Below are positions 1 through 8,124 of a stretch of DNA of 64,000 nt, one piece after another. Origin of the DNA: Stappia sp. GTDB lineage: Bacteria; Pseudomonadota; Alphaproteobacteria; Rhizobiales; Stappiaceae. A program made the position numbers and the translations under genes. The notes beneath the pieces were generated by a model, which did no database searches, was not told the DNA's origin, and saw only the letters and a program-made list of their open reading frames with translations. Each line of letters starts with the position of its first letter. Position 1 is the first letter of the stretch. The stretch lies in NCBI GenBank assembly GCA_002722295.1, contig PBLF01000029.1, positions 178,978 to 242,977 on the forward strand, given 5' to 3'.

Positions 1-1242
1 GCCCTTCAGCGCGATCTCGAACCGCTCGCCGCTTGCGTCGTGACCGGTGCAAAGGGGCGAACCCGGCGTATCGGGAATGGGGTGGCGCAATGTAAGTGCG
101 TCGAGCCCCAGCGCCTCGATGCCGTGGCTCGAGGTATCGCCTCCGGCGATTGCGATGCGATTGAGCGAATGGCGCTCCTGAAGCGTGGCGAGGATCCGCC
201 CAAGGGCAAGACCCGCCTGGGCATCGGCGCCCGGCTGCGGCTTTGCCGTCTCGGTTCCCATCGCGGTGTGGACGATGGGGCTGCGGCTGTTGTCGAGGGA
301 GGCCGACGCTGCTGCAAGTGCATCCTCGCAGACCGCCTCGCGGGTCTGGTCGTCGAGAAGGCGTGCGTAGTCGACAGGGATGGCGTCAAAGCCGTCGGTG
401 CAGGCGGTCTGGATCTGCCGCGCGGTCGTGGCCGAACAGCTTCCCGAGACGACCGCGATGCGATCCTCGGACACAAGCCGGCGCGAGGGGACGGGGCCAA
501 CACCCTCTTCACTCTCCCGCCAGCGTGTGAGGAGCGCATACTCGATACCCGAGGAGCCGACGAGGAAGGGGCCCGCCGCACGCGCATCGGTTTCCAGCCG
601 TTCCCCGGCCCAGGCCTGGGTGTGGGGATCATGTACGTCGAGAAGCACGAACCGGGCATCATCGGTTGCAGGGCGGGCAAGCGCGGTATCGCCTGGAGCC
701 ATTGCGGCGCCGGTCAGGTCGGTCTGTGCGCCAAGGTGCACGACGAGGTCGGATTCGTGCATTGGCGTTGCCGGGTGGCGTGACATCACCGGGTGGCGGT
801 CAATGCGGTAGATCCCCTCGCGAAAGCCGGCGAACAGGTGCCCCGCGAACGTGTAGCGGCGAAGCTGCGGCGCGCCGACGACGAGGTGGGTGCGTTTCTG
901 GTTGAAGGCGGCAAGGCCCAGTTCCATCGCGCGCCCGATGGAGCCGCGATGCGGTGCGCTGTCGAAGGTCGAGCAGACCTTGTAGTGGCAAAACCGTGCC
1001 CCGAGCCCGGCAAGCCAGGCAAAGGCCGTGGGCAGATGCGCGTCCATCCACTCGGGAGACTGGGAGCGGCTGGTGCCTGCAAGACCGATGGCGCGGGCGC
1101 CGGGAAAGGCCGCGACCCGCTCGGGCGAGGGCAGGCGCGTGAACAGGACCGTCTCGATGCCGTTTGACGACAGGGCTTCCATCACGTCGGTGGAGCCGGT
1201 GAAGTCGTCGCCATAGAAGGTGAGAAGCGGAGAGCGGCTCAT
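1..1242 (-). CDS. oiaK: Four-carbon acid sugar kinase (DUF1537), probable 3-oxo-isoapionate kinase; 3' end cut by window edge
   Basis: ATP-dependent kinase of the OtnK/DtnK/OiaK family, which phosphorylates oxidised four- or five-carbon sugar acids in the cytoplasm. The N terminus carries the family motif YGDDFTGSTD (about residues 10-19), and a C-terminal IAGGDTSSHG stretch matches the nucleotide-binding domain. About 414 residues are visible and the frame runs off the left edge, so only the last few residues are missing. The start ATG overlaps the stop codon of the upstream RuBisCO-like gene by one base (TGATG), implying translational coupling. Pairing with a RuBisCO-like protein and an ApnO-like gene points to 3-oxo-isoapionate as substrate. 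The exact substrate is inference; a tetronate kinase role is the alternative. Confidence 0.8.
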   Translation of the reverse strand, partial: MSRSPLLTFYGDDFTGSTDVMEALSSNGIETVLFTRLPSPERVAAFPGARAIGLAGTSRSQSPEWMDAHLPTAFAWLAGLGARFCHYKVCSTFDSAPHRGSIGRAMELGLAAFNQKRTHLVVGAPQLRRYTFAGHLFAGFREGIYRIDRHPVMSRHPATPMHESDLVVHLGAQTDLTGAAMAPGDTALARPATDDARFVLLDVHDPHTQAWAGERLETDARAAGPFLVGSSGIEYALLTRWRESEEGVGPVPSRRLVSEDRIAVVSGSCSATTARQIQTACTDGFDAIPVDYARLLDDQTREAVCEDALAAASASLDNSRSPIVHTAMGTETAKPQPGADAQAGLALGRILATLQERHSLNRIAIAGGDTSSHGIEALGLDALTLRHPIPDTPGSPLCTGHDASGERFEIALKG

Positions 1243-2498
1243 CAGCGCTTGTCCTTGAACAGGGCGAGCGCTTCGGCAAGCTCGGAATGATGGCGGGCAT
1301 GGTCGTCGAGAGAGACGCCAAGCATGGCCGCGTCTGCCGCCTGACGCAGACTCATGACGCCCGCCGCCGTTCCGCGCGGATGCCCCATGATGCCGCCACC
1401 GGCACAATAGAGAAAATTGGGAGAGCCGACCGCCGCGTGGGTTGCCGGCATTTGCGCTGCCGTCTGTCCGGACGAGAAGACGGGAAGGGCGGCAAAGGCG
1501 GGCTTGTCCTGGCCGAAAAGCGGCGCGCCGACCGCACGGGCGGAGGCAATGACGGACTCGTCGCTCTCGGAGAACTTGTTGGCCAGCCCGTTGACGTGAA
1601 GGTGATCGGCACCGGCAATGCGCCAGAACTTCTGCCAGGCCACATAGGACATGCCGATGTCGGGAGAGCGCGAGAAAAGCCCCCAGCCATTGCGATGACA
1701 ATGGAGCGGAAGCTCCACGTGCCGGCACAGTTCGGAGAGACCCGCAAGCCCGATGGAATGCAGGCTGGCCATGACGCAGGTGCCGCCGCGCTTCAGGACA
1801 TGGTCCGCGCCGCGCTTCATTTCGTCCATTTCGCCGGTGATGTTGAAGGCGACCATCGCCTTCTTGCCCGTGCGCTGGGCCCGGTCGTTCACCACCCGCA
1901 TGACCGCATCCACCCGGGCCTCCAGGGGGCAGGCCGGTCCGTTGCCCTGAAGCTCGTCATCCTTGATGAAGTCGATGCCCGCATCCACGAGATCCGCGAC
2001 AAGGGCGGCCGTGTCCTCGGGAGACAGTCCGACGCTCGGCTTTATGATCGTTCCGATGAGCGGGCGCCCCTCGACGCCCGCGAGGCGCCGCGTGCCGGAA
2101 ACGCCGAACGTGGGGCCGGCGTAGGCGGACGCGAAGTCCTCAGGAAAGGTCACGTCGAGAAGGCGCAGCGCGGAGACTTCGGCCAGTTCGAACAGGTTGC
2201 CTGCGACCGTTGCGAGCACGTTGGTGAGCGAGGGTCCCATCGTGTCGAGCGGCCACGAAAGCGTGATCTCGCCCCGGTGATAGAGATCCGCGCTGATGCG
2301 GCAGGGCAGGGAGGGCTGCGAGCGCGTCTCGCCTTCCTCGATATGCTCGATCCGGGCGCCCGCGCGCTCACGCAGGTCGTCGGTCTCGCCAGGGAGCCGG
2401 AGGAAGGTGCCGCAGGATTGCTCGCCGGCAATCACCTGCGCCACACGCTCGAGCGGTAGCGGACTTTCCACCTCGTATCGGGCCTCGAGCCTGCTCAT
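1242..2498 (-). CDS. RuBisCO-like protein (type IV), probable 3-oxo-isoapionate-4-phosphate decarboxylase or transcarboxylase/hydrolase
   Basis: A 418-residue RuBisCO large-subunit homologue that does not fix CO2 in this context. Catalytic residues corresponding to RuBisCO are visible: K153 in IIKPSVGLS, the carbamate/metal cluster K179-x-D181-E182 in DFIKDDE, a LHCHRNGWG histidine region, a loop-6-like lysine in GLANKF, and SSGQ for phosphate binding. In RuBisCO-like proteins of D-apionate pathways (OiaX, OiaT) the enzyme acts on 3-oxo-isoapionate 4-phosphate, giving either erythrulose phosphate plus CO2 or glycolate plus 3-phosphoglycerate. I cannot tell these two apart from sequence alone. 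The start is fixed by a GGAGGAGG ribosome-binding site. It is transcribed first, then the kinase, and divergently from apnO. Confidence 0.85.
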   Translation of the reverse strand: MSRLEARYEVESPLPLERVAQVIAGEQSCGTFLRLPGETDDLRERAGARIEHIEEGETRSQPSLPCRISADLYHRGEITLSWPLDTMGPSLTNVLATVAGNLFELAEVSALRLLDVTFPEDFASAYAGPTFGVSGTRRLAGVEGRPLIGTIIKPSVGLSPEDTAALVADLVDAGIDFIKDDELQGNGPACPLEARVDAVMRVVNDRAQRTGKKAMVAFNITGEMDEMKRGADHVLKRGGTCVMASLHSIGLAGLSELCRHVELPLHCHRNGWGLFSRSPDIGMSYVAWQKFWRIAGADHLHVNGLANKFSESDESVIASARAVGAPLFGQDKPAFAALPVFSSGQTAAQMPATHAAVGSPNFLYCAGGGIMGHPRGTAAGVMSLRQAADAAMLGVSLDDHARHHSELAEALALFKDKR

Positions 2499-2540
2499 GC
2501 GCGTTCCTCCTCCTTGATGCATCGCATCCAGCAGATAGCA

Positions 2541-2557
2541 ACTCATCATACCAGTTG
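2541..2557. promoter_or_regulatory. Shared GntR-type operator, copy 1
   Basis: The 17-mer ACTCATCATACCAGTTG lies in the divergent gap between the RuBisCO-like gene and apnO. It recurs identically at 8020-8036 in front of the TRAP transporter operon. On the opposite strand it reads CAACTGGTATGATGAGT, containing TGGTAT, a half-site form common for FCD-domain GntR regulators such as UxuR. The likely ligand is the GntR protein encoded at 7098-7871, because the second copy lies directly upstream of that gene. Confidence 0.7.
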
Positions 2558-2606
2558 ACAAGATGATATCTGCGGAGAATGATCCCGGCCGAACGGAGGA
2601 TGTTTC

Positions 2607-3431
2607 ATGAAGATTGCTTTGCTTGGTGCCGGCGGAAAGATGGGCGTGCGGCTTGCGACCAACCTCAAGGGGTCGGACTACGATGTGGCGCATGTGGAGA
2701 TCGGCGAGGCCGGTCGCACGCGTCTCCGTGAGGCGCTGGGAGTCGAGTGCGTTTCGCTCGACGAGGCCATCGACGGAGCCGGTGCGGTCATTCTCGCGGT
2801 TCCCGATACGGCCATTCGCAAGATCGCGGGCGACGTCGTGCCGCGCCTTGCGCCTGGAACCATCGTCATGGCGCTCGACGCGGCGGCTCCCTTCGCCGGC
2901 CACTTCCCCGAGCGTGAGGACGTCACCTATTTCGTATCGCACCCGTGCCATCCGCCGATCTTCAACGACGAGACGGACATGGCCGCCAAGCGCGACTTCT
3001 TCGGGGGCGTGGCTGCCAGGCAGTCGATCGTCAGCGCCCTGATGCAGGGGCCAGAAGAGCACTATGCGCTGGGCGAGGCGATCGCGAAGACGATCTACGC
3101 GCCCATCCTGCGCTCCCACCGGGTGACGGTGGAGCAGATGGCCCTGCTCGAGCCGGGTCTTTCCGAGACGGTCTGCGCGACGCTGCTCGTGGTCATGAAG
3201 GATGCCATGGACGAGGTGGTTGCGCGCGGGGTCGACCCGGTCGCGGCCCGCGATTTCCTGCTCGGGCATCTCAACATCCTCGGTGCCGTCGTCATGGGCG
3301 AGATCGAGGGCGCGTTCTCCGACGCCTGCAACAAGGCGATCACTAACGGCAAGCCGCGCCTGATGCGCGACGACTGGCGCGGCGTGTTCGAGAAGGATGA
3401 GCTCGCGGAAAGCATCCGCGCCATCACCTGA
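2607..3431 (+). CDS. apnO: ApnO-like D-apionate oxidoisomerase (NAD-binding, phosphogluconate dehydrogenase C-terminal type)
   Basis: A 274-residue dehydrogenase with an N-terminal Rossmann motif GAGGKMG (residues 7-13) and a helical C-terminal half of the phosphogluconate-dehydrogenase-like type. In described D-apionate pathways ApnO oxidises and isomerises D-apionate to 3-oxo-isoapionate with NAD+, feeding OiaK and the RuBisCO-like enzyme. The divergent position next to exactly those two partners is the main support. The HPCHPPIFND stretch near residue 117 is a probable active-site segment, but I cannot assign individual catalytic residues. The ATG follows a GGAGGATG ribosome-binding site. 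No lactonase (ApnL) is present in the window, so the free acid rather than its lactone may be imported. Confidence 0.72.
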   Translation: MKIALLGAGGKMGVRLATNLKGSDYDVAHVEIGEAGRTRLREALGVECVSLDEAIDGAGAVILAVPDTAIRKIAGDVVPRLAPGTIVMALDAAAPFAGHFPEREDVTYFVSHPCHPPIFNDETDMAAKRDFFGGVAARQSIVSALMQGPEEHYALGEAIAKTIYAPILRSHRVTVEQMALLEPGLSETVCATLLVVMKDAMDEVVARGVDPVAARDFLLGHLNILGAVVMGEIEGAFSDACNKAITNGKPRLMRDDWRGVFEKDELAESIRAIT

Positions 3432-3531
3432 CGCGTCTGCCGCTGGCAGGGATCGGACGGGCTTGCTATAGCTGCGCGCCCGGCCCGGTCCCGACCTGCG
3501 GCCGGGCGACGAGAGCGAGGCGGACCGGACC

Positions 3532-4272
3532 ATGAGCAGACGTGGAACCAACGGAGCGGACGGAGGCGAGCGGATCGTTCGCCGCAAGCTCTCCGACCAG
3601 GTCCTTGAACGCCTGCTCGAAATGATCACCAGGGGCGAGATCGCCCCGGGCGAGACCATGCCGTCGGAACGCGATCTCATGGAGCGTTTCGGGGTCGGAC
3701 GTCCGGCGGTCCGTGAGGCGCTTCACTCGCTCGATACCATGGGACTGATCAGCATATCCCATGGCGAGCGGGCCCGGGTCAGCGCGCTGTCCGCCGAAAC
3801 CGCGATCCATCAGATCGACGGGGTGGCACGGCTGCTCCTGTCGGCCGATCCGGACAATCTGGGGCACCTCAAGGCGGCGCGGCGCTTCTTCGAGATCGGA
3901 ATGGTGCGGTCCGCCGCGGAACGTGCCCGGCCGACGGACATAGGCGACCTGCGCGCGCTCGTTGCCCGGCAGCGGGAGACGCTGGGCGATGCCGAGGCCT
4001 TCATTTCCGCCGATATCGCCTTTCACCGGCGCATCGCGGAGATGTCGGGGAATCCGATCTTCGTCGCCGTCTGCGATGCGATGCTGAACTGGTTGTTCAC
4101 CTATCACACTGATTTGCTGCTATGGGCCGGGGCGGAAGACACGACGCTGGCGGAACACGACGAGATCGTCGACTGCATCGCCCAAGGTGCTGCCGACGCT
4201 GCGGCAGTTGCGATGGGCCGGCATCTCGACCGCTCGGCAACGCTGTACCGGCACCACGACGCCGTCGGGTAA
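3532..4272 (+). CDS. GntR family transcriptional regulator, FadR/FCD type (NanR-like)
   Basis: A 246-residue repressor. Residues about 18-85 form a winged helix-turn-helix (GETMPSERDLMERFGVGRPAVREALHSL), followed by an all-helical FCD ligand-binding domain with the metal-site pattern FHRRIAEMSGNPIF near residue 165 and H-rich helices after it. Overall pattern resembles the NanR subgroup. It is followed 3 bases later by a 17-bp palindrome (4276-4292) and then by the dehydrogenase and aldehyde dehydrogenase genes, which it probably controls. The effector is not identifiable; a sugar acid or an intermediate of the local pathway is the natural guess. Confidence 0.8.
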   Translation: MSRRGTNGADGGERIVRRKLSDQVLERLLEMITRGEIAPGETMPSERDLMERFGVGRPAVREALHSLDTMGLISISHGERARVSALSAETAIHQIDGVARLLLSADPDNLGHLKAARRFFEIGMVRSAAERARPTDIGDLRALVARQRETLGDAEAFISADIAFHRRIAEMSGNPIFVAVCDAMLNWLFTYHTDLLLWAGAEDTTLAEHDEIVDCIAQGAADAAAVAMGRHLDRSATLYRHHDAVG

Positions 4273-4275
4273 AGA

Positions 4276-4292
4276 AGTAAAACTTATTTACT
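4276..4292. promoter_or_regulatory. Perfect inverted repeat AGTAAA-N5-TTTACT, probable GntR operator
   Basis: AGTAAA ACTTA TTTACT is a perfect 6-bp inverted repeat with a 5-bp spacer. It sits 3 bp after the NanR-like regulator gene and 59 bp before the tartrate dehydrogenase start. AT-rich palindromes of this size are typical GntR operators. It differs from the 17-mer at 2541 and 8020, so a second regulator, most simply the adjacent one, is implied. Confidence 0.55.
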
Positions 4293-4351
4293 CGTGCGGC
4301 CGCATGGCGCTAAATGCGGTCACCTGACTTCAAACAATCCGGGAGTGTGTC

Positions 4352-5413
4352 ATGGGGAGGAATTACAAGATCGCCGTCATCGCTGGTGACGGGATCGGCA
4401 AGGAAGTCGTGCCCGAGGGCCAGAAGGTGATCGAGGCCGCCGGCAAGAAGTACGGCTTCGGCGTCGAGTGGGTCGAGTACGACTGGAATTGCGACTATTA
4501 CCTAAAGCACGGTCGCATGATGCCGGAGGACGGTGTCGAGCAGGTTCGCGACAAGGATGCGATCTTCCTCGGTGCGGTCGGCTGGCCGAGCGTGCCCGAT
4601 CACATCTCCACCTGGGACCTGATCCTTCGCCTGCGTCGCGAGCTCGGGCTCTATGTGGCGCTTCGTCCGGCGCGTCTGCTCAAGGGCATCACCTCGCCGC
4701 TGGCCGGCCGTACGGCCAAGGACATCGATTTCGTGATCGTGCGCGAGAACTCCGAGGGCGAGTATTCCTCCGCCGGCGGCATTCTCTACGAGGGCACGCC
4801 GGATGAACTGGTGATCCAGGAATCGGTGTACTCGCGCCGCGCGACCGACCGCATCCTGCGCTATGCCTTCGACCTGGCCCGCACGCGGCGCAACAAGGTG
4901 TCGCTGGCGACCAAGTCCAACGGCATCAAGATCGCCATGCCCTGGTGGGACGCGCGGTTCGCGGAGATTGCGGCCGAATATCCGGATGTCGAGGCGAACA
5001 AGTTCCACATCGACATCCTGACCGCGAACTTCGTCAATCATCCCGACTGGTTCGACGTGGTTGTGGGGTCGAATCTCTTCGGTGACCTGCTGTCCGATCT
5101 CGGCCCCGCCGTTGCCGGCAGCATCGGCATCGCGCCGTCCGGCAACATTGACCCGACGAAGGCGAACCCGTCCATGTTCGAGCCGGTCCACGGCTCCGCC
5201 CCGGATATCGCCGGGCAGGGGATCGCCAACCCGATCGGCCAGATCTGGGCCGGCGCAATGATGCTCGAGCATCTCGGTGAGCTCGAGGCCGCCAAGGGCA
5301 TCGAGCAGGCCATCGAGGCCGTGCTGAGCGGCAATGGCGCGCGCACCCGCGACCTTGGCGGCGATGCCGGAACGGTGGAGGCCGGAACGGCGGTCGCCGA
5401 CGCGCTCGCCTGA
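4352..5413 (+). CDS. ttuC: Tartrate dehydrogenase / D-malate dehydrogenase (decarboxylating)
   Basis: A 353-residue isocitrate/isopropylmalate dehydrogenase family enzyme. The N-terminal GDGIGKEVVPEG, the substrate segment ENSEGEYSSAGG, the metal-binding DILTANFVNHPDWFDVVVGSNLFGDLLSD and the NAD-binding FEPVHGSAPDIAGQGIANP are all present. The family oxidises L-tartrate, meso-tartrate or D-malate at the C2-OH with NAD+ and Mn2+, usually with decarboxylation, in the cytosol. The start follows GGGAG. It forms a probable two-gene unit with the aldehyde dehydrogenase. In this locus it may process a hydroxy acid from branched sugar-acid breakdown rather than tartrate itself (inference). Confidence 0.85.
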   Translation: MGRNYKIAVIAGDGIGKEVVPEGQKVIEAAGKKYGFGVEWVEYDWNCDYYLKHGRMMPEDGVEQVRDKDAIFLGAVGWPSVPDHISTWDLILRLRRELGLYVALRPARLLKGITSPLAGRTAKDIDFVIVRENSEGEYSSAGGILYEGTPDELVIQESVYSRRATDRILRYAFDLARTRRNKVSLATKSNGIKIAMPWWDARFAEIAAEYPDVEANKFHIDILTANFVNHPDWFDVVVGSNLFGDLLSDLGPAVAGSIGIAPSGNIDPTKANPSMFEPVHGSAPDIAGQGIANPIGQIWAGAMMLEHLGELEAAKGIEQAIEAVLSGNGARTRDLGGDAGTVEAGTAVADALA

Positions 5414-5446
5414 GGCGGGCAACGGCTTATCGGATATTTGAACCGG

Positions 5447-5469
5447 GCGGCCCGCCAGGCGCGGGCCGC
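5447..5469 (+). other. Intercistronic GC hairpin
   Basis: GCGGCCCGC-N5-GCGGGCCGC forms a 9-bp perfect stem between the tartrate dehydrogenase stop and the aldehyde dehydrogenase start, with no T-run. It is more likely an mRNA-stability or processing hairpin than a terminator. Confidence 0.35.
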
Positions 5470-5490
5470 GAACGACAGGAACCATCATTC

Positions 5491-6948
5491 ATGTTGGACA
5501 AGACTGGTATCACCTCCCTCGGTCATCTCATCAACGGCGAGATCGTCGACCGCGCCGGCACCGACGGCATCGAGGTGCGCGATCCTTCCACCGGTGAAGT
5601 CTTCGCGCGCCTGCCGCGCGGCGGTGCGAAGGAAGTCGACCGTGCCGTGGAGGCTGCCCGCGCCGCCTACGAGGGCGCCTGGGGCGCAATGACCGCGACC
5701 GAACGCGGCCGCTGCCTGACCCGCCTCGGCGTGCTCATCACCGAAAACATCGACGACCTCGCCGATCTCGAGTGCCGCGACACGGGCAAGCCGATGAAGC
5801 AGGCCCGCAACGACATCGTCGCGACCGCGCGCTACTTCGAGTACTACGGCTCTTCCGCCGACAAGCTTCACGGCGAGACCATCCCCTATGCCAAGGGGAC
5901 CACGGTCATGGCCCTGCGCGTGCCGCATGGCGTCACCGGCCACATCATCCCGTGGAACTATCCGGCGCAGATCTACGGCCGTTCCGTCGGCGGTGCGCTC
6001 GCCGCGGGCAACGCCTGTGTGGTGAAGCCGGCCGAGGATGCCTGCCTGACGCCGCTGCGCATCAGCGAACTGGCGCTCGAGGCCGGGATTCCGGCCGGTG
6101 CGCTCAACATCGTCTGCGGCCTCGGCATCGAGGCCGGCGCGGCACTTGCCGGGCATACCGGCATCAACCACATCTCCTTCACCGGCTCGCCGCAGACCGG
6201 CACGGCGGTTGCCAAGGCCGCCGCGGACAACCAGATCCCGGTCACGCTGGAACTGGGTGGCAAGTCCCCGCAGGTGATCTTCGAGGACGCCGATCTTGAC
6301 GAGGCGCTGCCCGTCATCGTCAACGCGATCGTCCAGAACGCCGGGCAGACCTGCGCCGCCGGCAGCCGTGTCCTGATCCAGAAGTCGATCTACGACAAGG
6401 TGATGGCCGAGCTTGCCAAGCGCTTCTCCGCCCTGGAGACGGGTGCCGGCTGCGATGATCTCGACTGTGGTCCGATCATCTCGGCCAAGCAGCTTGATCG
6501 CGTGAAGAGCCTTGTCGATGCGGCAATCGAGGCGGGCGCGAATGTCGTCGCGCGGGCCGGTATGGCCGGAAATGCGCCGGAAGGTGGCTATTTCTACCCG
6601 CCGCTTCTGCTCGACGGCGCGGCCCATGAGAGCCGACTGGCGCAGGACGAGGTGTTCGGCCCGGTGCTTGCGGCCTTCCCGTTCGAGGACGAGGCGGACG
6701 CCATTCGCCTTGCCAACGGCACGCCCTACGGCCTGACCGCGTCGGTCTGGACCCGTGACGGCGGACGGCAGATGCGTTGCGCCCATGCCATCGAGGCCGG
6801 CCAGGTCTTCATCAACAACTATGGCGCCGGTGGCGGCATCGAACTGCCGTTCGGCGGCATGAAGAAGTCCGGCTACGGGCGCGAGAAGGCGTTCGAGGGA
6901 ATGGTGAGCTTCACCACCATCAAGACCGTGGTGATGAAGCACGGCTGA
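5491..6948 (+). CDS. NAD-dependent aldehyde dehydrogenase
   Basis: A 485-residue member of the aldehyde dehydrogenase superfamily, oxidising an aldehyde to its acid with NAD(P)+. Visible landmarks are the oxyanion Asn/Trp segment IIPWNYP (about residue 154), the general-base region TLELGGKSP with its Glu, the catalytic cysteine in NAGQTCAAGSR (about residue 287), and EVFGPV. Full length, no signal peptide. It follows the tartrate dehydrogenase by 77 bp in the same direction and ends before a strong terminator. Substrate unknown: betaine-aldehyde-like enzymes look similar, but the context suggests a hydroxyaldehyde such as glycolaldehyde. Confidence 0.88.
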   Translation: MLDKTGITSLGHLINGEIVDRAGTDGIEVRDPSTGEVFARLPRGGAKEVDRAVEAARAAYEGAWGAMTATERGRCLTRLGVLITENIDDLADLECRDTGKPMKQARNDIVATARYFEYYGSSADKLHGETIPYAKGTTVMALRVPHGVTGHIIPWNYPAQIYGRSVGGALAAGNACVVKPAEDACLTPLRISELALEAGIPAGALNIVCGLGIEAGAALAGHTGINHISFTGSPQTGTAVAKAAADNQIPVTLELGGKSPQVIFEDADLDEALPVIVNAIVQNAGQTCAAGSRVLIQKSIYDKVMAELAKRFSALETGAGCDDLDCGPIISAKQLDRVKSLVDAAIEAGANVVARAGMAGNAPEGGYFYPPLLLDGAAHESRLAQDEVFGPVLAAFPFEDEADAIRLANGTPYGLTASVWTRDGGRQMRCAHAIEAGQVFINNYGAGGGIELPFGGMKKSGYGREKAFEGMVSFTTIKTVVMKHG

Positions 6949-6989
6949 GCCTGGCCGGCGGTCGCCGCCGGACGGGAAGAAGCGATGCA

Positions 6990-7022
6990 GGCCGGGGAGG
7001 GGGAACCCTCTCCGGCCTTTTT
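6990..7022 (+). terminator. Rho-independent terminator after the aldehyde dehydrogenase gene
   Basis: GGCCGGGGAGGG pairs with CCCTCTCCGGCC (12 bp with one G-T pair, 4-base loop) followed by six T residues. It lies about 40 bp after the stop codon. Confidence 0.85.
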
Positions 7023-7097
7023 GCATGGAGTGGGAAGATACCGGACATTCTCGGGTCCGCTGTTCGTCCCGGCATAAACTGAAACTTGAATAAGTTC

Positions 7098-7871
7098 TCA
7101 GAAATCCGTGCTGCTGCTCAACATTCGGCTGCGTGCGTGTTCGATGTGATTGCGCATGGCACGGCTTGCCTCGAGATCCGCTCCGGCCTCGATATGGCGA
7201 AAGATTTCCTCATGCTCGCCGCGCACCGCTTCACCGCGCACCATGGGCGGGTAGTGGGAGAGAAAGCGCATCAGGTTGACCGAGCGCGAGACATCGTACT
7301 CAAGCGACTTGAGTGTCGCGACGATGCGCGGATTGCAGCTCGCCGTGGCAACCGCCTCGTGGAAGGCATAGTCGTGGTAGTGGAGGATGGTGTTCTTCGC
7401 CAGGGCCTCGTCGTATCGGTCCAGGGCGGCGCGCATCCGCGCCAGGTCCGCCGGGCTGCGCCGCCGCGCGGCAAGGCTCGCCGCCTCCGGCTCGACGATG
7501 AGGCGCAGCTCGATTCCGTTGAGAAGATCGCCGATGCGCTCCAGCGCATCCCTGTCCTCAAGCTCGCTAATCGGCGTTCCGTCGGTTGCCCCGACCGCAT
7601 TCTTCACGAAATTTCCGGACCCGCGAACCGAAGACACCAGCCGGTCGGCGCGCAGCTTGTCCAGCGCCTCGCGCAGGACGGGGCGCGACACATCGAATTC
7701 CCGCGCGAGCTGGTTTTCCGACGGCAGCTTCGTGCCGGCCGCGATCATGCCTGTCACGATGGCGTGGAACAGGTTTTCGTAGACCTTGTCGGCAAGGCGC
7801 TCGGCCTTGCTGTGCTGAAGGGCCGAGAAGGCGAAGCCCGTCGGTTCCTTCGAGGTCGTGTCCTTGTCCAT
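7098..7871 (-). CDS. GntR family transcriptional regulator, FadR/FCD type
   Basis: A 257-residue regulator divergent from the TRAP operon. Residues about 22-90 give the winged helix (AGTKLPSENQLAREFDVSRPVLREALDKL), then an FCD domain with EPEAASLAARRR, the metal-ligand segment YHDYAFHEAVA and a C-terminal HEEIFRHIEAG. The intergenic region upstream holds the 17-mer also found at the apnO/RLP promoter, so I infer that this protein represses both the importer and the catabolic enzymes and is relieved by a sugar-acid ligand. An AACTT-N4-AAGTT inverted repeat sits just past its 3' end. Confidence 0.85.
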   Translation of the reverse strand: MDKDTTSKEPTGFAFSALQHSKAERLADKVYENLFHAIVTGMIAAGTKLPSENQLAREFDVSRPVLREALDKLRADRLVSSVRGSGNFVKNAVGATDGTPISELEDRDALERIGDLLNGIELRLIVEPEAASLAARRRSPADLARMRAALDRYDEALAKNTILHYHDYAFHEAVATASCNPRIVATLKSLEYDVSRSVNLMRFLSHYPPMVRGEAVRGEHEEIFRHIEAGADLEASRAMRNHIEHARSRMLSSSTDF

Positions 7872-8019
7872 TTTGTCAGTCTGCGGTCAAACGGAAGCGG
7901 GTGCGCCGGTGAGCCCCCGGGCTCCCCGATCGGGACGCGATCTCCTTCGTCGAACCGCTCCTCCCCCTTGATGCCGCGAGCGCCGGAAAAATGGCGCGGA
8001 CAGCGAAGCTCTTCCGAAT

Positions 8020-8036
8020 ACTCATCATACCAGTTG
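8020..8036. promoter_or_regulatory. Shared GntR-type operator, copy 2
   Basis: Identical 17-mer ACTCATCATACCAGTTG to 2541-2557. It is located about 150 bp upstream of the GntR gene start and about 90 bp upstream of the TRAP binding-protein start. Here the site continues into GGT, so the core also reads ACCA-N2-TGGT. It probably coordinates TRAP import with the apnO/RLP/kinase genes and autoregulates the repressor. Confidence 0.7.
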
Positions 8037-8124
8037 GTTTCAAGTTGTAAATCTTATTGACTGGATTTCTCCCGGAAGCCACACTCCATCCAGGTGCCGT
8101 GAGTCACCCATGGGAGGAAATCAT

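Noticed and set aside
2499..3680. Extension of the RuBisCO-like frame upstream to 3680, which would give about 812 residues
   Set aside because: The extension is antisense to apnO and the GGAGGAGG site fixes the start at 2498.
7082..7097. AACTT-N4-AAGTT inverted repeat just after the GntR gene as a terminator
   Set aside because: The stem is only 5 bp and AT-rich with no clear T-run; it is probably incidental.
8110..8124. Alternative ATG for the TRAP binding protein at 8110
   Set aside because: It lies within the GGGAGGA ribosome-binding site and would spoil the signal peptide start.
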